NCBI GenBank assembly: GCA_014529385.2
Contig: CM043959.1
Coordinates: 63,687,753 to 63,751,752 of the forward strand
DNA length: 64,000 nucleotides
From: Adiantum capillus-veneris
Taxonomy: Eukaryota; Streptophyta; Polypodiopsida; Polypodiales; Pteridaceae
Direction of reading: 5' to 3'
The translations under genes were made by a program, and so were the position numbers. The notes under the pieces were generated by a model, which had not been told where the DNA came from, made no database searches, and saw nothing but the letters and a program-made list of their open reading frames with translations. Shown in pieces: positions 9,677 through 20,049 of this stretch; positions within the stretch are counted from its first letter, which is position 1; the number at the start of each line of letters is the position of its first letter.

Positions 9677-9829
9677 TGTTAGACAAGGGGAACTAGAACC
9701 TAATATTCCACCTCCCAACCACCCACTATATAGCATGGCTCCTAGCCCTTTGCCCTAGTTGTACTCCCTTTCCACACTACCTAGCCCGGCCTTGCCCTTG
9801 TCTAGTCCGGCCTTGCCCTTGTCCTGACA
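9677..9829 (-). repeat. 3' LTR, 153 bp
   Basis: Same length and nearly the same sequence as 15578-15730. The minus strand shows AAGGGGGGAGTAA (9830-9842) directly before the LTR, the purine tract. Confidence 0.93.
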
Positions 9830-9832
9830 TTA

Positions 9833-10212
9833 CTCCCCCCTTAAAGAAGAGTTTTCGTCCTTGAAAATAAAAGTGGGGAACTTCTTCTTAAGAACACTAA
9901 TGTTTTCCCAAGTTGGACCTTCCTCAAGTTGATCTTTCCGCTTGATTAAGGCTTGTTTACATACATGATGATGTGTACGTAACTTATGATAGTCGAGAAC
10001 ACGTTCAAGTTCATGTGGTAAGGTAGGAGGTTCAACAAAATCAACCAAAATCTGTTGGTCAATGACATTGTCGTCCCCATGTAACCGCTTACGTAAACGG
10101 ATTACATGAAACACCGGATGAATACGAGAATGTGTAGGTAGCAATAATTTGTAGGCACGATCACCTACTCACTTGAGTATTTTGAAAGGCTCAAAATATT
10201 GGGGAGATAATG
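9833..10212 (-). pseudogene. Integrase C-terminal tail with chromodomain
   Basis: The tail reads HPVFHVIRLRKRLHGDDN, then PHELERVLDYHKLRTHHH, then KRKDQLEEGPTWENISVL and a final KKFPTF. The pattern E-x-V-L-D-Y...A-L-x-K-W-K...E-E-x-T-W-E is that of chromovirus chromodomains, which steer integration towards marked chromatin. The usual W in KWK is R here (KRKD), while the 61.7-kb copy keeps KWKD, so this residue is a private change. Stops upstream break the link to the integrase core. Confidence 0.82.
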
Positions 10213-10898
10213 TAGGTGTTGGCCCAGTTTTCAAACTTTCTGAATGTTTTGGCACACGTATACTTCCTCCCCTTCCTTGAAGATAACTTGCCGACGTTTC
10301 TCATCAGCATACTTCTTATACTGATCCTGCGCTTCTTGGACATTCTTACGAGCCAGTTTCAGCATATCCATGTGGTCTTGGAGAAAATCCTTAACTTATT
10401 GGAGCTTTTCGTTTTCCAACCCCACCTAAATGGTGACCTAGGTTGAAACCCATACATGAGCACGAAAGGACTAAATCCAGTTGTGACATGCTTAGCACTA
10501 TTGTAGGCAAACTCGAGAATATGTAAGTATTCTTTCCAGTCTGACTGTTATTTGCTGACGTATTCTCTTAGCATATCCTCTAGCACTTGGTTAACTCGTT
10601 CAGTCTGACCATCTATTTCTAGATGATCGATTTTATCGAGGTTAAGTTGTGTACCAAATCGTTTGAACACAGCCCTCCAAAAATGACTGTTAAACTTGGG
10701 ATCACGATCACTGACAATGTGACTTGGCAACCCATACAACTTGTATAGCTTATTCACAAATAACTTGGCTAGTTCTGGTATCTTAACCGTTAATTTGGTT
10801 GGAATAAACTTACATAGTTTAGTCAACCGGTCTACGACCACCCATACCGATTCATGACCTCGTACAGTGGTTGGTAAACCCACAATAAATTCCATATA
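10213..10898 (-). pseudogene. Integrase core, interrupted by a MITE
   Basis: Reads FIVGLPTTVRGHESVWVVVDRLTKL (core first Asp region), then YGLPSHIVSDRDPKFNSHFW (second Asp in SDRD), then IDGQTERVNQVLEDML (third acidic residue, Glu of TER; canonical TDGQTER). The Asp-Asp-Glu set is thus visible. The upstream HHCC zinc module lies beyond the MITE at 11190 and is decayed. The ATG that seems to begin this frame (10910) is supplied by the MITE end, so it is not a genuine start. Confidence 0.85.
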
Positions 10899-11187
10899 GG
10901 GTGAAAGCATGTTAACGTGTCACTCTTTGTCATGTCCCGAACAATGCTAACTAGCACAATTTTGACATATGCTAACTAGTACAATAACATGAGCTACATA
11001 TCAAAGATCTGTGACGTATGATATATCGATAGAAAGCTCTTGAAACAAAGAATTCAAATGTACAACCTTCGAGAAATTTTGATAATATTTATAACAAATA
11101 TATCGGATGCCCAATTTTTTTAAGATGTGCTAACTTGAAAATGCTAACTAGCACGAAAAGTGCGACACGTTAAACATGCTTTCACCC
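10899..11187. mobile_element. MITE with ~24-bp terminal inverted repeats, TA target
   Basis: 289 bp beginning GGGTGAAAGCATGTTAACGT and ending with the near-perfect inverse ACACGTTAAACATGCTTTCACCC, flanked by TA on both sides (10897-10898, 11188-11189). It interrupts the integrase frame: the codons for WES-I and MEFIVGLP on either side join cleanly when it is removed. TA duplication fits Tc1/mariner-type parasites, but the ends do not look like Stowaway. Its interior carries three ATGCTAACTAGCAC-type motifs (10944, 10969, 11141) resembling the palindrome field at 28.3-29.3 kb. Confidence 0.85.
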
Positions 11188-11189
11188 TA

Positions 11190-12099
11190 CAGATACTTTC
11201 CCATTTTCCATTGGGAATCTCCAAAGGATGTAAGAGTCCTCTTGCTTTCCGGTGCTCTGCTTTGTTAACTTGACATTTTTGGCAATGCAAGACATAAGCT
11301 TGAACAATGCTGACCAGTAAAATTGTCGTCGTACGAGAGCATGAGTTTTTTTAATACCCAGGTGCCCTGCACTTGGACTATCATGACATTCTTAAAGAAT
11401 TTGGTGCCGAATGTCTATGTACACAAACTCTCCCCTTATGGAGTAGGTACCCATTGTGGAGGTTAACGTTACACTACCATCATTGGAGTGAGAAGGATCC
11501 CTCATTTGTACATGGCTCCAGACTTTGGATTATGCTTCATCATGATCATATTTTCCTTTGAGAGAATCCAAAAATTCACTACGAAGTTCCGTGAACAAGA
11601 GAGAATTGATCTCCGGCATATAACTTAGAGCGTCAGCCACCACATTGTATCGACCTTTACGATACCAGAGCTTGGCTTCATATTCCTAAAGAATCTCGGC
11701 TTTGCGACCCTTCAAATCCGTTTGTTGTGTATACCATTTGATGCTTCATGGTCAAACACAATCCCAAACTGAGCACCATACAAATAATGCCGCCATGTTT
11801 TTAAGACAGACACTATTGCATAGAGTTTGCGCTCATAAGAAGAGTAGTCTTGCTGAGATGCATCAAGCTTCTTGCTTTTAAATGCAGTTGGCCTTCCGTC
11901 TTGTAACAGACTGCTCCAATAGCACGGGCACTCAAAACGAATGGTGTCAAAGGATCTACAATAGCTAGTATGGGAGTTGTAGCTATTGCATCCTTGAGCG
12001 TATCAAAATTGTGTTGTTGATCGGGTCCCCACTAAAAATCTTTGCCTTTGCCTTTCAGTTGATTCGTCATGGGAACAACAATATTAGCGTAGTTTTTAA
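11190..12099 (-). pseudogene. Decayed RNase H and integrase zinc module
   Basis: Short minus-strand frames preserve pieces in the right order: DFQWGPDQQHNFDTLKDAI and ILAIVDPLTPFVL (RNase H entry) near 11950-12050, and text resembling CxxC of the integrase zinc module near 11270-11300 (IAKNVKLTKQ). Multiple stops and frameshifts in between. No single frame survives, so only position and fragments support the call. Confidence 0.6.
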
Positions 12100-13071
12100 C
12101 TAACTTGTGTGGTAAAAACCTGCAAATCCTAAAAACATATGTAACTCTTTCAGATTTTTAGGAGAATGCCATTGCCGGATTGTATTCACTTTGGATTGAT
12201 CCATATATAGCCCATTAGCTGAAATAACATGCCCTAGATAGTGAATTTCTTCTTTCAAAAAATCACACTTAGATTCCTTGGCATATAATTTATTTGTTTG
12301 TAACAATTCAAACACCTGCCTGAGATGTTGTAAGTGTTCTTCTTCAGAAGCACTATAGACTAGAATGTCATCGAGAAAAACGATGACAAATTTGCCCAAG
12401 TACGGCTTCAAGACACTATCCATAAGTGTCATGAATGTTGCGGGCGCATTGGTTAACCCAAAGGGCATCACCAAGAACTCGTAGTGTCCAAACCTTGTTT
12501 GGAATGCAGTTTTGGGTATATTAGCAAGTCAAATACGGACTTGGTGACAGCCTGACCGCAAGTCTATTTTCATAAAAATGCGAGCATGAGTGAGTTTGTC
12601 GAACAACTCATCCACTCGTGGCAATGGGTACTTGTTCTTAACCGTAACCACATTTAAGCCATGGTAATCTACGCACATGCACATACTGCCATCTTTTTTC
12701 TTCAATAATAGGATAGGAGAAGTCCATGGTGAAGAACTGGGTTGTATAAACCCTCTGCTAAGGTAGTCAGCAAACTGACGTTCCACCTCAGCAGCTTCAG
12801 AGTAACTCATACGGTAGGGTGGTTTACTAACAGGTTTACAGCCTGCAACCACATCGATGCTATGTTGCACCGATTGTGTCGGCGGTAATCCTGGTGGCAA
12901 GTCATTAGGAAAAATATCTTGAAATTCCTTTAATAATTTATGTAACTCACTAGCAACGTTTGCTTGTTTGGAAGTAGCCATTGGTGGAAGAAATGAGAGA
13001 GAAGCATGCGGCATTGAGGAATGTTCAATAGATTCAAGGTTAGAGACAAAATGAGACAATGAGTAACACAA
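12100..13071 (-). pseudogene. Gypsy reverse transcriptase
   Basis: Two frames separated by one TGA. The first (12535-13071) has [39 protein letters not shown] and [20 protein letters not shown]; the second (12100-12531) has [20 protein letters not shown], the catalytic [12 protein letters not shown] (FLDD) and the thumb with FLGFAGFY. At the break this copy reads ATT-TGA-CTT where the 63-kb copy has CGA, so the stop is a C-to-T change at a CpG, typical of decay of methylated DNA. A second difference, a shift near 13065, separates RT from protease here while the 63-kb copy is continuous. Confidence 0.9.
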
Positions 13072-13560
13072 AAAGCTTGATCTATTTCATTATTAGAAAC
13101 GAGATGCATAAGCTCAGTTGTACATATCAATGGTGAAGAAGGTACATCCTTCTCTCCTAACAAAAACACATGTGCGCCATGGGATTCAAACATCAAGCTA
13201 TTGTACTCATAGCTACGCTTCAGTGATGGTCCTAGTCTATGCAACCATTCCCTACCAAGGACCACGTCTGCCCTCTCCATATTCATAACCTGAAAATCCA
13301 AGGATGTGGAGTAACCTTGTACTTCCAACGGAATAGCTCGTACTTGAGTATCCCAGATTTCTTTGTCATGTCCATTCATCATTGCTACCTTGTAGCGGTG
13401 GGTACTTGGAGTTTGAGGCAATTTGAGTTTTTTCACCAATCCGTAATTGATGAAATTGTGAGTAGCACTGTCATCTACGAAGATGCATACCTTGTGCCCC
13501 TGCAAGGATCCGTACATACGTACTAACTCATGTGGTCTAAAGGTCTGTTGACACATGGAA
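13072..13560 (-). pseudogene. Aspartic protease of the chromodomain gypsy
   Basis: Follows gag in the same frame. The active-site region reads CIFVDDSATHNFINYGLV (about 13440-13495) and ends with [14 protein letters not shown], the usual flap-distal motif. Chromovirus proteases normally have D-S/T-G; the 63.9-kb copy has D-D-G and this copy D-D-S, so the glycine is lost here and activity is doubtful. Role would be cleavage of the Gag-Pol polyprotein. Confidence 0.82.
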
Positions 13561-14510
13561 GCTGTGAGACAGCATTCATGCACCACCTCGGTGTGTGTTA
13601 ATTCCACTGTAGAGAATCGTGAGGAAGACTCAAGAGGTAGTAGTTGCACCGTGTCCACTGCTTTCTCCTTGCCATGAGCAATAGATTTCCCCTTGGGACA
13701 ATCCTTTTTTCCATGAACACTTCCTAAACATTGAAAACATAATTTCACTTTCTTAGCTTTATCAAAGTCCTCAGGAGAGAGAGGACCTCTGGACCCCTTG
13801 GGTTTTTTAGATGCTTTTGAATTGGCTACTATAAGTTTCCTTTTATTGTTCCCATATTGTGTACGTATATTACCATGTGTATTAGCAGACACATGAGTAA
13901 TATGTGCTCTCTTTTTGTCTAGATCGTCGTGAATATGTGCTTTCACTATGGCTTTCTCAAGTTTTTTAGGGTCTTGGGTCTTGATGTCCTTCTTAAGCTG
14001 TGGTGTCAGACCTCGTATAAGTCCCTGTACTTGCCGAAAGCTATCTAAGCCTTCAAACTTGAGGATAACATCCTGATAGTGAGATATATATTCAAGTAAT
14101 GATGGGTATTGGTGCATGGAAGACGTGTCCCAAGCCGTCCAATTCCAATCTGCCTCATTTATAGGCAAAAATTCTTTTCAAAACATAGCTTCAAAAGCTT
14201 CCCAACTTTGCGGTATGATACTCTTCTCCTTGAGAGACATCCACCATTTGTAGGCCTTGCCTTCCAGATTTAGGCTCGTTTGCAGTGCTCTGACTGCGTC
14301 TGGAGTATGCCGTAAGGCGTGGATTCCATCCCACTTACTGAGAAAGATATTTAGTGCATCCTTATTGCGGTCTCTATCTTCTCCCTTAAAAGTCTGTGGT
14401 TTGGTGTTTTTCAACAACTCATCTACCTCTTTTGCAGTGAGAGTGTGCAAAGTATCAGCAGTTGGACCTTGTCCTTGATTAGAAGGGCCTTGCCCCTATG
14501 TAGCAACGTG
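13561..14510 (-). pseudogene. Gag with zinc knuckle
   Basis: N-terminal part (14178-14450) has LTAKEVDELLKNTKPQTFKG, FLSKWDGIHALRH and KAYKWWMSLKEKS, the gag helical core with its WW signature. It is followed by one TGA near 14178 and then HQYPSLLEYISHYQDVIL...RGLTPQLKKDI. A CCHC zinc knuckle, CFQCLGSVHGKKDC (C-x2-C-x4-H-x4-C), lies near 13700-13745 and would bind the genomic RNA. The true start lies upstream of 14450 and is not clear. Confidence 0.85.
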
Positions 14511-15564
14511 CTCATGCATGTGCGTGTCAGCAGGACGTTGCTACATGCATGTGCGTGTCAGCATGACCCTTGGACTATTGTTGCATTAATTGAATCACTA
14601 ATGTGGATTATTTAGTGACATTTTCATTGAAAGATTTCGAATTTCCTTCCATAACTGATATGCATGTCTGAAGTGCACGAAATTCTTGAATGGCGAGCAA
14701 TTCATAAGTGTCATCACCTCCAGTAGCGTCGCGGGCACTCTCCTTGAGAGCATCTGGCCACGGACCATCATGGGCAGGATCAGGTGTATTTTGCTCAAAA
14801 TCAAAGTCATATTGATATCTGAATCCATGGCGACATAGTGCAGTGAAAGGAATAGTCAAAAAAATACCTGAGATTGAGAGCACTTGCAAAGTTTAATTAG
14901 CCTTGCTAATCCCGTCGAAGTCGATATTATCCAAGTCAAAATCAATCCAAAATGTCAGTCCTATAGGAAAATCCTTAATCCCTTGTAGCCGAATCGAGTA
15001 TGGGTAGAATTGCTTTCGAGCGTAATTGATTTTGAGAAATAATGTCACTTTGAACTCCCCTTGAGATGCTTTATGAAATCTCTGATTTTCTGTAGATAAT
15101 ACACAGAGAATGTGTGTGGTGTATGTACAAGAGGGAGGGGGGGTACCCACTATGGGTACCATCCCTTAGCTTATGTAAAAAATCGTGGCCACTAACCCCC
15201 AATGGGGTTGGGCGCCCATCGGGTGTGAAAATACCTTGCTCATCGGCTATGGCAGCCCGCAGACAACGCGAGGGGGTGAGCAAAGCTCCCCCCGCCTTGT
15301 AGGATGGTCGAGGCCCGTCTCTACAGGCACGTGAAGTGCTCCCCCATCCGGGCGCAAAGCTGTAGAGCCCATAAGGGTGCAATTTTGTGCAGGTCACCTA
15401 TCGGCGGTTTCTCCTCGCAAGGGATGTTTCCCACGCCTTGGGTCTTGTCGTCCTCCTCACAGGGGGTGAGCTTCAGGCCTCCTCGACCCCGACATGCAAA
15501 ACAACATGCAAGAATTGTGTGGCTCCCCTCCTCCACGGCTGTGCCTTCCCAAAAAGGAACCTTG
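14511..15564 (-). other. Long leader of the chromodomain gypsy with unassigned ORFs
   Basis: Over 1 kb lies between the primer site and gag. It has acidic minus-strand frames: 14608-14889 (with RYQYDFDFEQNTPDPAHDGP) and 14893-15162 (with FKVTLFLKINYARKQFYPYS and IGLTFWIDFDLDNIDFDG). I do not recognise them. They might be an extra element gene, a captured host fragment or chance. A 17-bp direct repeat GCATGTGCGTGTCAGCA occurs at about 14517 and 14547. Confidence 0.4.
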
Positions 15565-15577
15565 CTCTTAATACCAA
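15565..15577 (-). promoter_or_regulatory. Primer-binding site candidate
   Basis: The minus strand directly after the 5' LTR reads TTGGTATTAAGAGC, close to but not identical with the initiator-Met primer site TGGTATCAGAGC. Confidence 0.6.
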
Positions 15578-15730
15578 TGTTAGACAAGGGGAACTAGAAC
15601 CTAAGAGTCCACCTCCCAACCACCCCCTATATAGCATGGCGCATAGCTCTTTGCCCTAGTTGGACTCCCTTTCCACACTGCTTAGCTCGGCCTTTCCCTT
15701 GTCTAGTCCGGCCTTGCCGTTGTCCTGACA
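15578..15730 (-). repeat. 5' LTR, 153 bp
   Basis: TGTTAGACAAGG...TGACA, same length as the partner at 9677-9829, followed by the target duplication CAATA at 15731-15735. Confidence 0.93.
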
Positions 15731-15735
15731 CAATA

Positions 15736-16890
15736 TTCTCAAAAATAATAAGTGTTTTTACAATGAGAACTCCGAAAAATGGTATCCGTGGTATCTGTGC
15801 TAGCTTGCTGCTAACATCAAACTAGGGAATGAGTAACTTGTATAGCTAATCAATACACCCATAATCCATTTTATGGGAACGCAGTGACGATTGTGCACAA
15901 TCATAACCTAGAAAAAAGTGCCAATGAACGTCATCCAAGGGTGAACGAACTCCCACGAGTTTGTATTTATTCTGATGACTTTGATTGGAAAGTTGGACCG
16001 GTAAGCAAAGATGCTTTGGGGCTAAGGGATCCATATGAGAGAAAGGGAATGTTATCACCCCCTTGAGTTGGGATGGAAGAGCAGGAGGAGTCCTATCTTG
16101 GTGTCGGTCTCAAGCGAGAGAGATGTCAGAGATCACAATGTATCCATGTGGAGATGGTAGAGCCAGTGGTCCCTGACATGGCCCTCACAGGTGGTAACAA
16201 AGAGTAGTTTCTATCCTTGGCCAGACAAAGATTTTCAATATGAACTTTTGTAGGAAGAGAGTGAGGTATCGACAAAAATGGCATGGGAATATTAAAAAGA
16301 GAAAGTTATCCACCAGTTTGTGTAAGAATAAATGGAGATAGCAACTGTAGAAAAAAATGAACAAAAGAAAGAGGACATTATAAAGAACTTTGTCTACCAA
16401 AGAAAAGAACTAAGAAAGTTTCAAAGATAGGAAACCCAATACAATATAGCTTGAATAATTCCTTCAGCCCCATGACTATGATTTGGATAATATTTTTCTA
16501 GAAATGGTGATAGAAAAAATAAAAATAAAAACTAGGAGTAGGTCCCAAGTACTATTGTTGGACCCTTATTGAAAAAACTTGGTATTGTAATTGGACTCGC
16601 AAGTCTTTTTTTTTAAATCCAAGTCTATAATATAATATTTTGCATTACTATGAACCCTAGGGATTTGAGGACAATCCTCACAAAAGCATGAAATGGAAGA
16701 ACTTATCATTTTGAAAAATGCTAAAGAAATGATTTCCTTGATTGTAAACCTTTTGTCCAATTATTGTTGTTTTGTTTATCTGTCGTCATAAAGAAAGTCC
16801 ATCTTTTAAAATGTCAACCTTTTGCAAAAATTTAAATCTATCCTTGAGTATTTTTGAATCTATCGCTAAGAGGAAATAGTTTTTGTTTGT
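15736..16890. other. No recognisable gene; probable older element sequence
   Basis: Short frames on both strands around 15846-16066 overlap one another and have no domain. By position the first part should be the other side of the old LTR split by the chromodomain gypsy, but I cannot align it to anything. Confidence 0.4.
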
Positions 16891-16984
16891 CCTCAATTGT
16901 TAACTGATCCTACGTCAGTTAACTAGAGCAGCTAAAGATCAAAACCTTTTGAATGCAAATCGAAGATGAATATGAATAAGCAAG

Positions 16985-17093
16985 GAAGATTGGAGTTACA
17001 TACTTTTTGATTGGAGATGCAATGAAGATTGGAGTTACATACTTTTTGATTGGAGATGCAATGAATATTGGAGTTACATACTTTTTAATTTTT
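16985..17093. repeat. 39-bp tandem repeat, 2.7 copies
   Basis: GAAGATTGGAGTTACATACT followed by TTTTGATTGGAGATGCAAT repeats head to tail, within the U3 part of the LTR. Confidence 0.95.
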
Positions 17094-17267
17094 TAGAAAA
17101 TGGCCCTATATTGTAATTTTTTATTTATTTAGCCAATTGTAACCTGTTACAGGCTCAATAAGAGTTCCAATATGTAAAGAATAGGTCAGTTAGTGTACCT
17201 TGGTTGCAGATACAGTAAGTTGTGGAGCCTCAAAGGTCTTGGATGCTGGGACATTACAAAGTTTAAA

Positions 17268-17287
17268 CCTTGGCTAAGGTATAAAAG
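17268..17287 (+). promoter_or_regulatory. LTR core promoter with TATA box
   Basis: CCTTGGCTAAGGTATAAAAG: a near-palindromic 12-mer followed by TATAAAAG. The same 20 bases occur inverted at 9528-9547. The downstream AATAAGAAATACACAGC block is shared too, suggesting a conserved start region. Confidence 0.65.
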
Positions 17288-17984
17288 CCAAGTTTGTAAA
17301 GATTTTATTAAGTTTTTGAATAAGAAATACACAGCATGAGCTAATGACACTCACTTCTCTCCTTCTCATGCTTCCTATTCCCTTGTTGATTGTCATATTG
17401 CAATGCCGTCTGGTGCGTTGCAACCACAGATAAGAGCTCTACGCATTGACATAAACATATCATGGTAAATCGTAGCTTTTGGCATCGCGGACTCGGGGCC
17501 TAATTTCATCATAAGTGGGAGTTTAAGTTAGAAAATCACAAAATAAGCATAGGTACCGGTGGGGTATTGGGGCATCATTGCTAAGTATTTAGATGCATTC
17601 GGGGTTAGAAACGACTAGGTAAAAATCTCACTGCAGTTAATAATTCTTTTTTGCACTTCATCAAAAGTGAGATTTGAGACCATAATCATGTGTGCTTAGG
17701 TCTTATATACTTATCCTAGAAGTTTCGTAACATTTGGATGTCGTTTGGTGCTCTAACGGTCATGGTTTGCTTGTCGATTAGCGACTAGCTTTTGATGACT
17801 TAGGTCATTTGATTGTAGCTTGAGTTAGATGTGTGTTGTCTATTGTTTTCCAAGAGATTGACAACCTCTTGTAGCCTCCATGAACTAGTCGAGTCAGCTC
17901 CGTCCCATAGATTTGACAATTATGTTCGTGGTTCTCGCTATGTCTGCAATAAAATAAGACTGAGGTTAGGAAACCCACCTACAT

Positions 17985-18003
17985 TTGGCGCCGCTTCCGG
18001 GGA
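17985..18003 (+). promoter_or_regulatory. Primer-binding site, Asp tRNA type
   Basis: TGGCGCCGCTTCCGGGGA matches 16 of 18 bases of the complement of the plant Asp tRNA 3' end, the primer used by Athila-like gypsy elements. Confidence 0.75.
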
Positions 18004-18369
18004 CGAATAGACCTAAACTAGGGGAAATAAGAGCATCTAGTGTAGTTATCCTTTAACTTCCTCTAGGATCACCTAGAGTTAAACTTTCTCTTTAAAACCG
18101 CATAGCTTAAGAGTGTCATCTTTTGCTGTGTAGAGGTAGCTTAGGAGTAGATTGCACTTGCTAAGTACCTTGTAGGATTGTAGGATTGTCGGATTAGGTT
18201 AGGATTTTGAAAATGATGATGGACAAGACAAGTCTTAAGAACAATGCTCGAGAAACCATAAAAAACAAGAAAACAAGTGTTTGTGAACACCTTCCACAAC
18301 CCAATTGCAACAAAACCTAGTAGTAGGGTAAATAGAATCTGAGGTGGGATCTCAAATCATTGCTCACTC

Positions 18370-20000
18370 CAAAAGAATCATTTGGGAGTTTTTTATGTGA
18401 AGTTGCAGAATTTCAGGTCCACGGTTTGAAACAACACCAAAAGACTATCAACCATTGAATCTGCCTGGAGATTATGTTCATAAAAGTTGTATGAACCTGT
18501 CAATAAGCTTAAGGATTCATTTGAGGTAAATTTTCCAGAGTTTGCAAAAACTGAGATTATTTATATTTTCTTGAGAATTTAGACAAAATTAAGTTTTGAC
18601 TTGACTTAGAGGCTTAAAACATATCACAAAAAGACTGAGAATTTAAAAAAGTGCAAAAACTGTTCATTTTAGGTCAAAAGGAAATAATCATGATTATTTA
18701 CTTTTAATTCAAAATTGATCAAAGTTGATACCAAAGACTCTATTCATGATTACAAACATCTTTTGTGAAGGTTCATAGAGTTTGGATCACAAAACAGACT
18801 TCATAGAGTTTGGATCACAAAACAGACCAAAATCTGATAAAAATTGAAATCTCTACTAATTGTCAAGAAATTGAGTTTGACTTGATAAACCTTGTTCAAA
18901 TTTGGTGAAACTTGACTCAGAGGCTTAAAACATGTCACAAAAATACAGAGTATTGAAAAAAGTGCAAAAATTGTTCATTTTATGTCAAAAGTAAATAATC
19001 ACGATTATTTACTTTTAGCTCAAAATGGATCAAGATTGATACCAAAGACTCTATGCATGATTACAAACATCTTTTCTGAAGGCTTTTAGAGTTTGGATCA
19101 CAAAACAAACCAAAAACTTGATAAAACCTAAAATCTGTACTGATTGTCGAGAAATTGAGTTTGACTTGATAAATCTTGTTCAAATTGGTGAAACTTGTCC
19201 AAGAGGCTTAGTTTAAAGTGTTCAACGTGTTTGTATGCTGAGATGATCAAAAAAATGCTAAAATTTGCAAGCAGTAAATAATCGTGATTATATACTTTTG
19301 TGCAATTTTTTAACATTTTTGGGCAACCAAGCATACCACAAGTTCTATCATGTTGTATTGAGCACTCACATCAAATTTGGTAATATTTGGATCTTAAGAG
19401 TGGAAATTGTGGCTGGATTTGTAAAGTTAGTCTGTAGACACAAAGCTATTGATAAATTGAGCAGAGTTTATCCAAACTTGGTGAAATTTGACTAGGGAGC
19501 TTAAGCTGAGTTGCTCTACCTGTTTGTATCAACATTTTGGCAAAAAGTTGTTAAAAAATCCCATAAGTAAATAATCACGATTATTTACATCTGCTCTAGA
19601 ATTGAGAATTTTTGCACAATTGAGTATACAAGAAGGTGAAGCATATCAAATTAGACTCCACATATCAAATTTGGTGAAATTTGGATCACAAAAGTGAGAC
19701 TTAAGCTAGATTCTCAAAAACTAAGTCTACGGACGCTAAAAAGTTGATAGCTTGGGCAAATCTTGTTCAAACTCAGTGAAACTTGTCCAGAGACTTTAAG
19801 AAGGTGTCTATACAGGAAACAATTTCTAAAAAGTGTAAAAATTTGAGAAATGTAAATAATCAAACTATTTATATTTACTCCAGAATTGAGATTTTTTGCA
19901 CAATTGAGTATGCCACAAGGTCAAGCATATCAAGTAGACTCCACATATCAAAGGTGAAATTTTTCATAGGATCCATGGTCCTATTGATAAGAGTAAATCC
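18370..20000. repeat. Array of five ~290-bp repeats with a palindromic core
   Basis: Copies of TAAATAATCRYGATTATTTA lie at 18681, 18992, 19275, 19568 and 19853 (spacing 311, 283, 293, 285). The first, third and fifth are imperfect. The text around each core is diverged but alignable: a phrase like GGTGAAACTTGACTCAGAGG before the core and AGTATACCACAAGGT-like text after it. The core is better conserved than the rest of the unit. The array sits in the leader or interior of the plus-strand gypsy. The same family appears at 420-730. Confidence 0.85.
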
Positions 20001-20049
20001 AGATTCAAAGAACACCCAGATGCTCAGAGACTTCATTGGAGCTAGGTAT

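Larger units (their letters stand above)
9677..15730 (-). mobile_element. Chromodomain Ty3/gypsy element, complete ends
   Basis: Both LTRs are 153 bp (9677-9829 and 15578-15730), start TGTTAGACAAGG and end TGACA, and the element is flanked by the 5-bp direct repeat CAATA (9672-9676 and 15731-15735), a textbook integration footprint. Interior order on the minus strand: leader, gag with zinc knuckle, protease, RT, decayed RNase H, integrase, chromodomain. The chromodomain at the end of integrase marks it as a chromovirus. Stops in gag (near 14178) and RT (12532-12534), a frameshift near 13065, decay across RNase H and a MITE inside integrase make it non-autonomous. A related copy starts at 61567. 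Confidence 0.93.
16891..17982 (+). repeat. 5' LTR of a plus-strand gypsy, about 1.09 kb
   Basis: Begins TGTTAACTGATCCTACGTCA, a self-complementary start common in non-chromodomain plant gypsy LTRs, and ends CCACCTACA immediately before an Asp-tRNA primer site. It contains a TATA box at 17280-17286 in the block shared with 9528-9547 and a 39-bp tandem repeat at 16985-17093. A similar palindromic start (TGTTAACTGAGCCGACGTCA) appears at 24808, but the sequence after it does not match, so the 3' LTR is lost or different. Confidence 0.6.

Noticed and set aside
15071-15659. Overlapping ORFs on both strands around 15.1-15.6 kb
   Set aside because: GC-richer leader and LTR sequence of the chromodomain gypsy; mutually overlapping frames with no domain.
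18370-20000. CRISPR-like regular spacing of a short palindrome
   Set aside because: The intervals are ~290 bp and themselves repeated, not short unique spacers; this is a plant tandem repeat.
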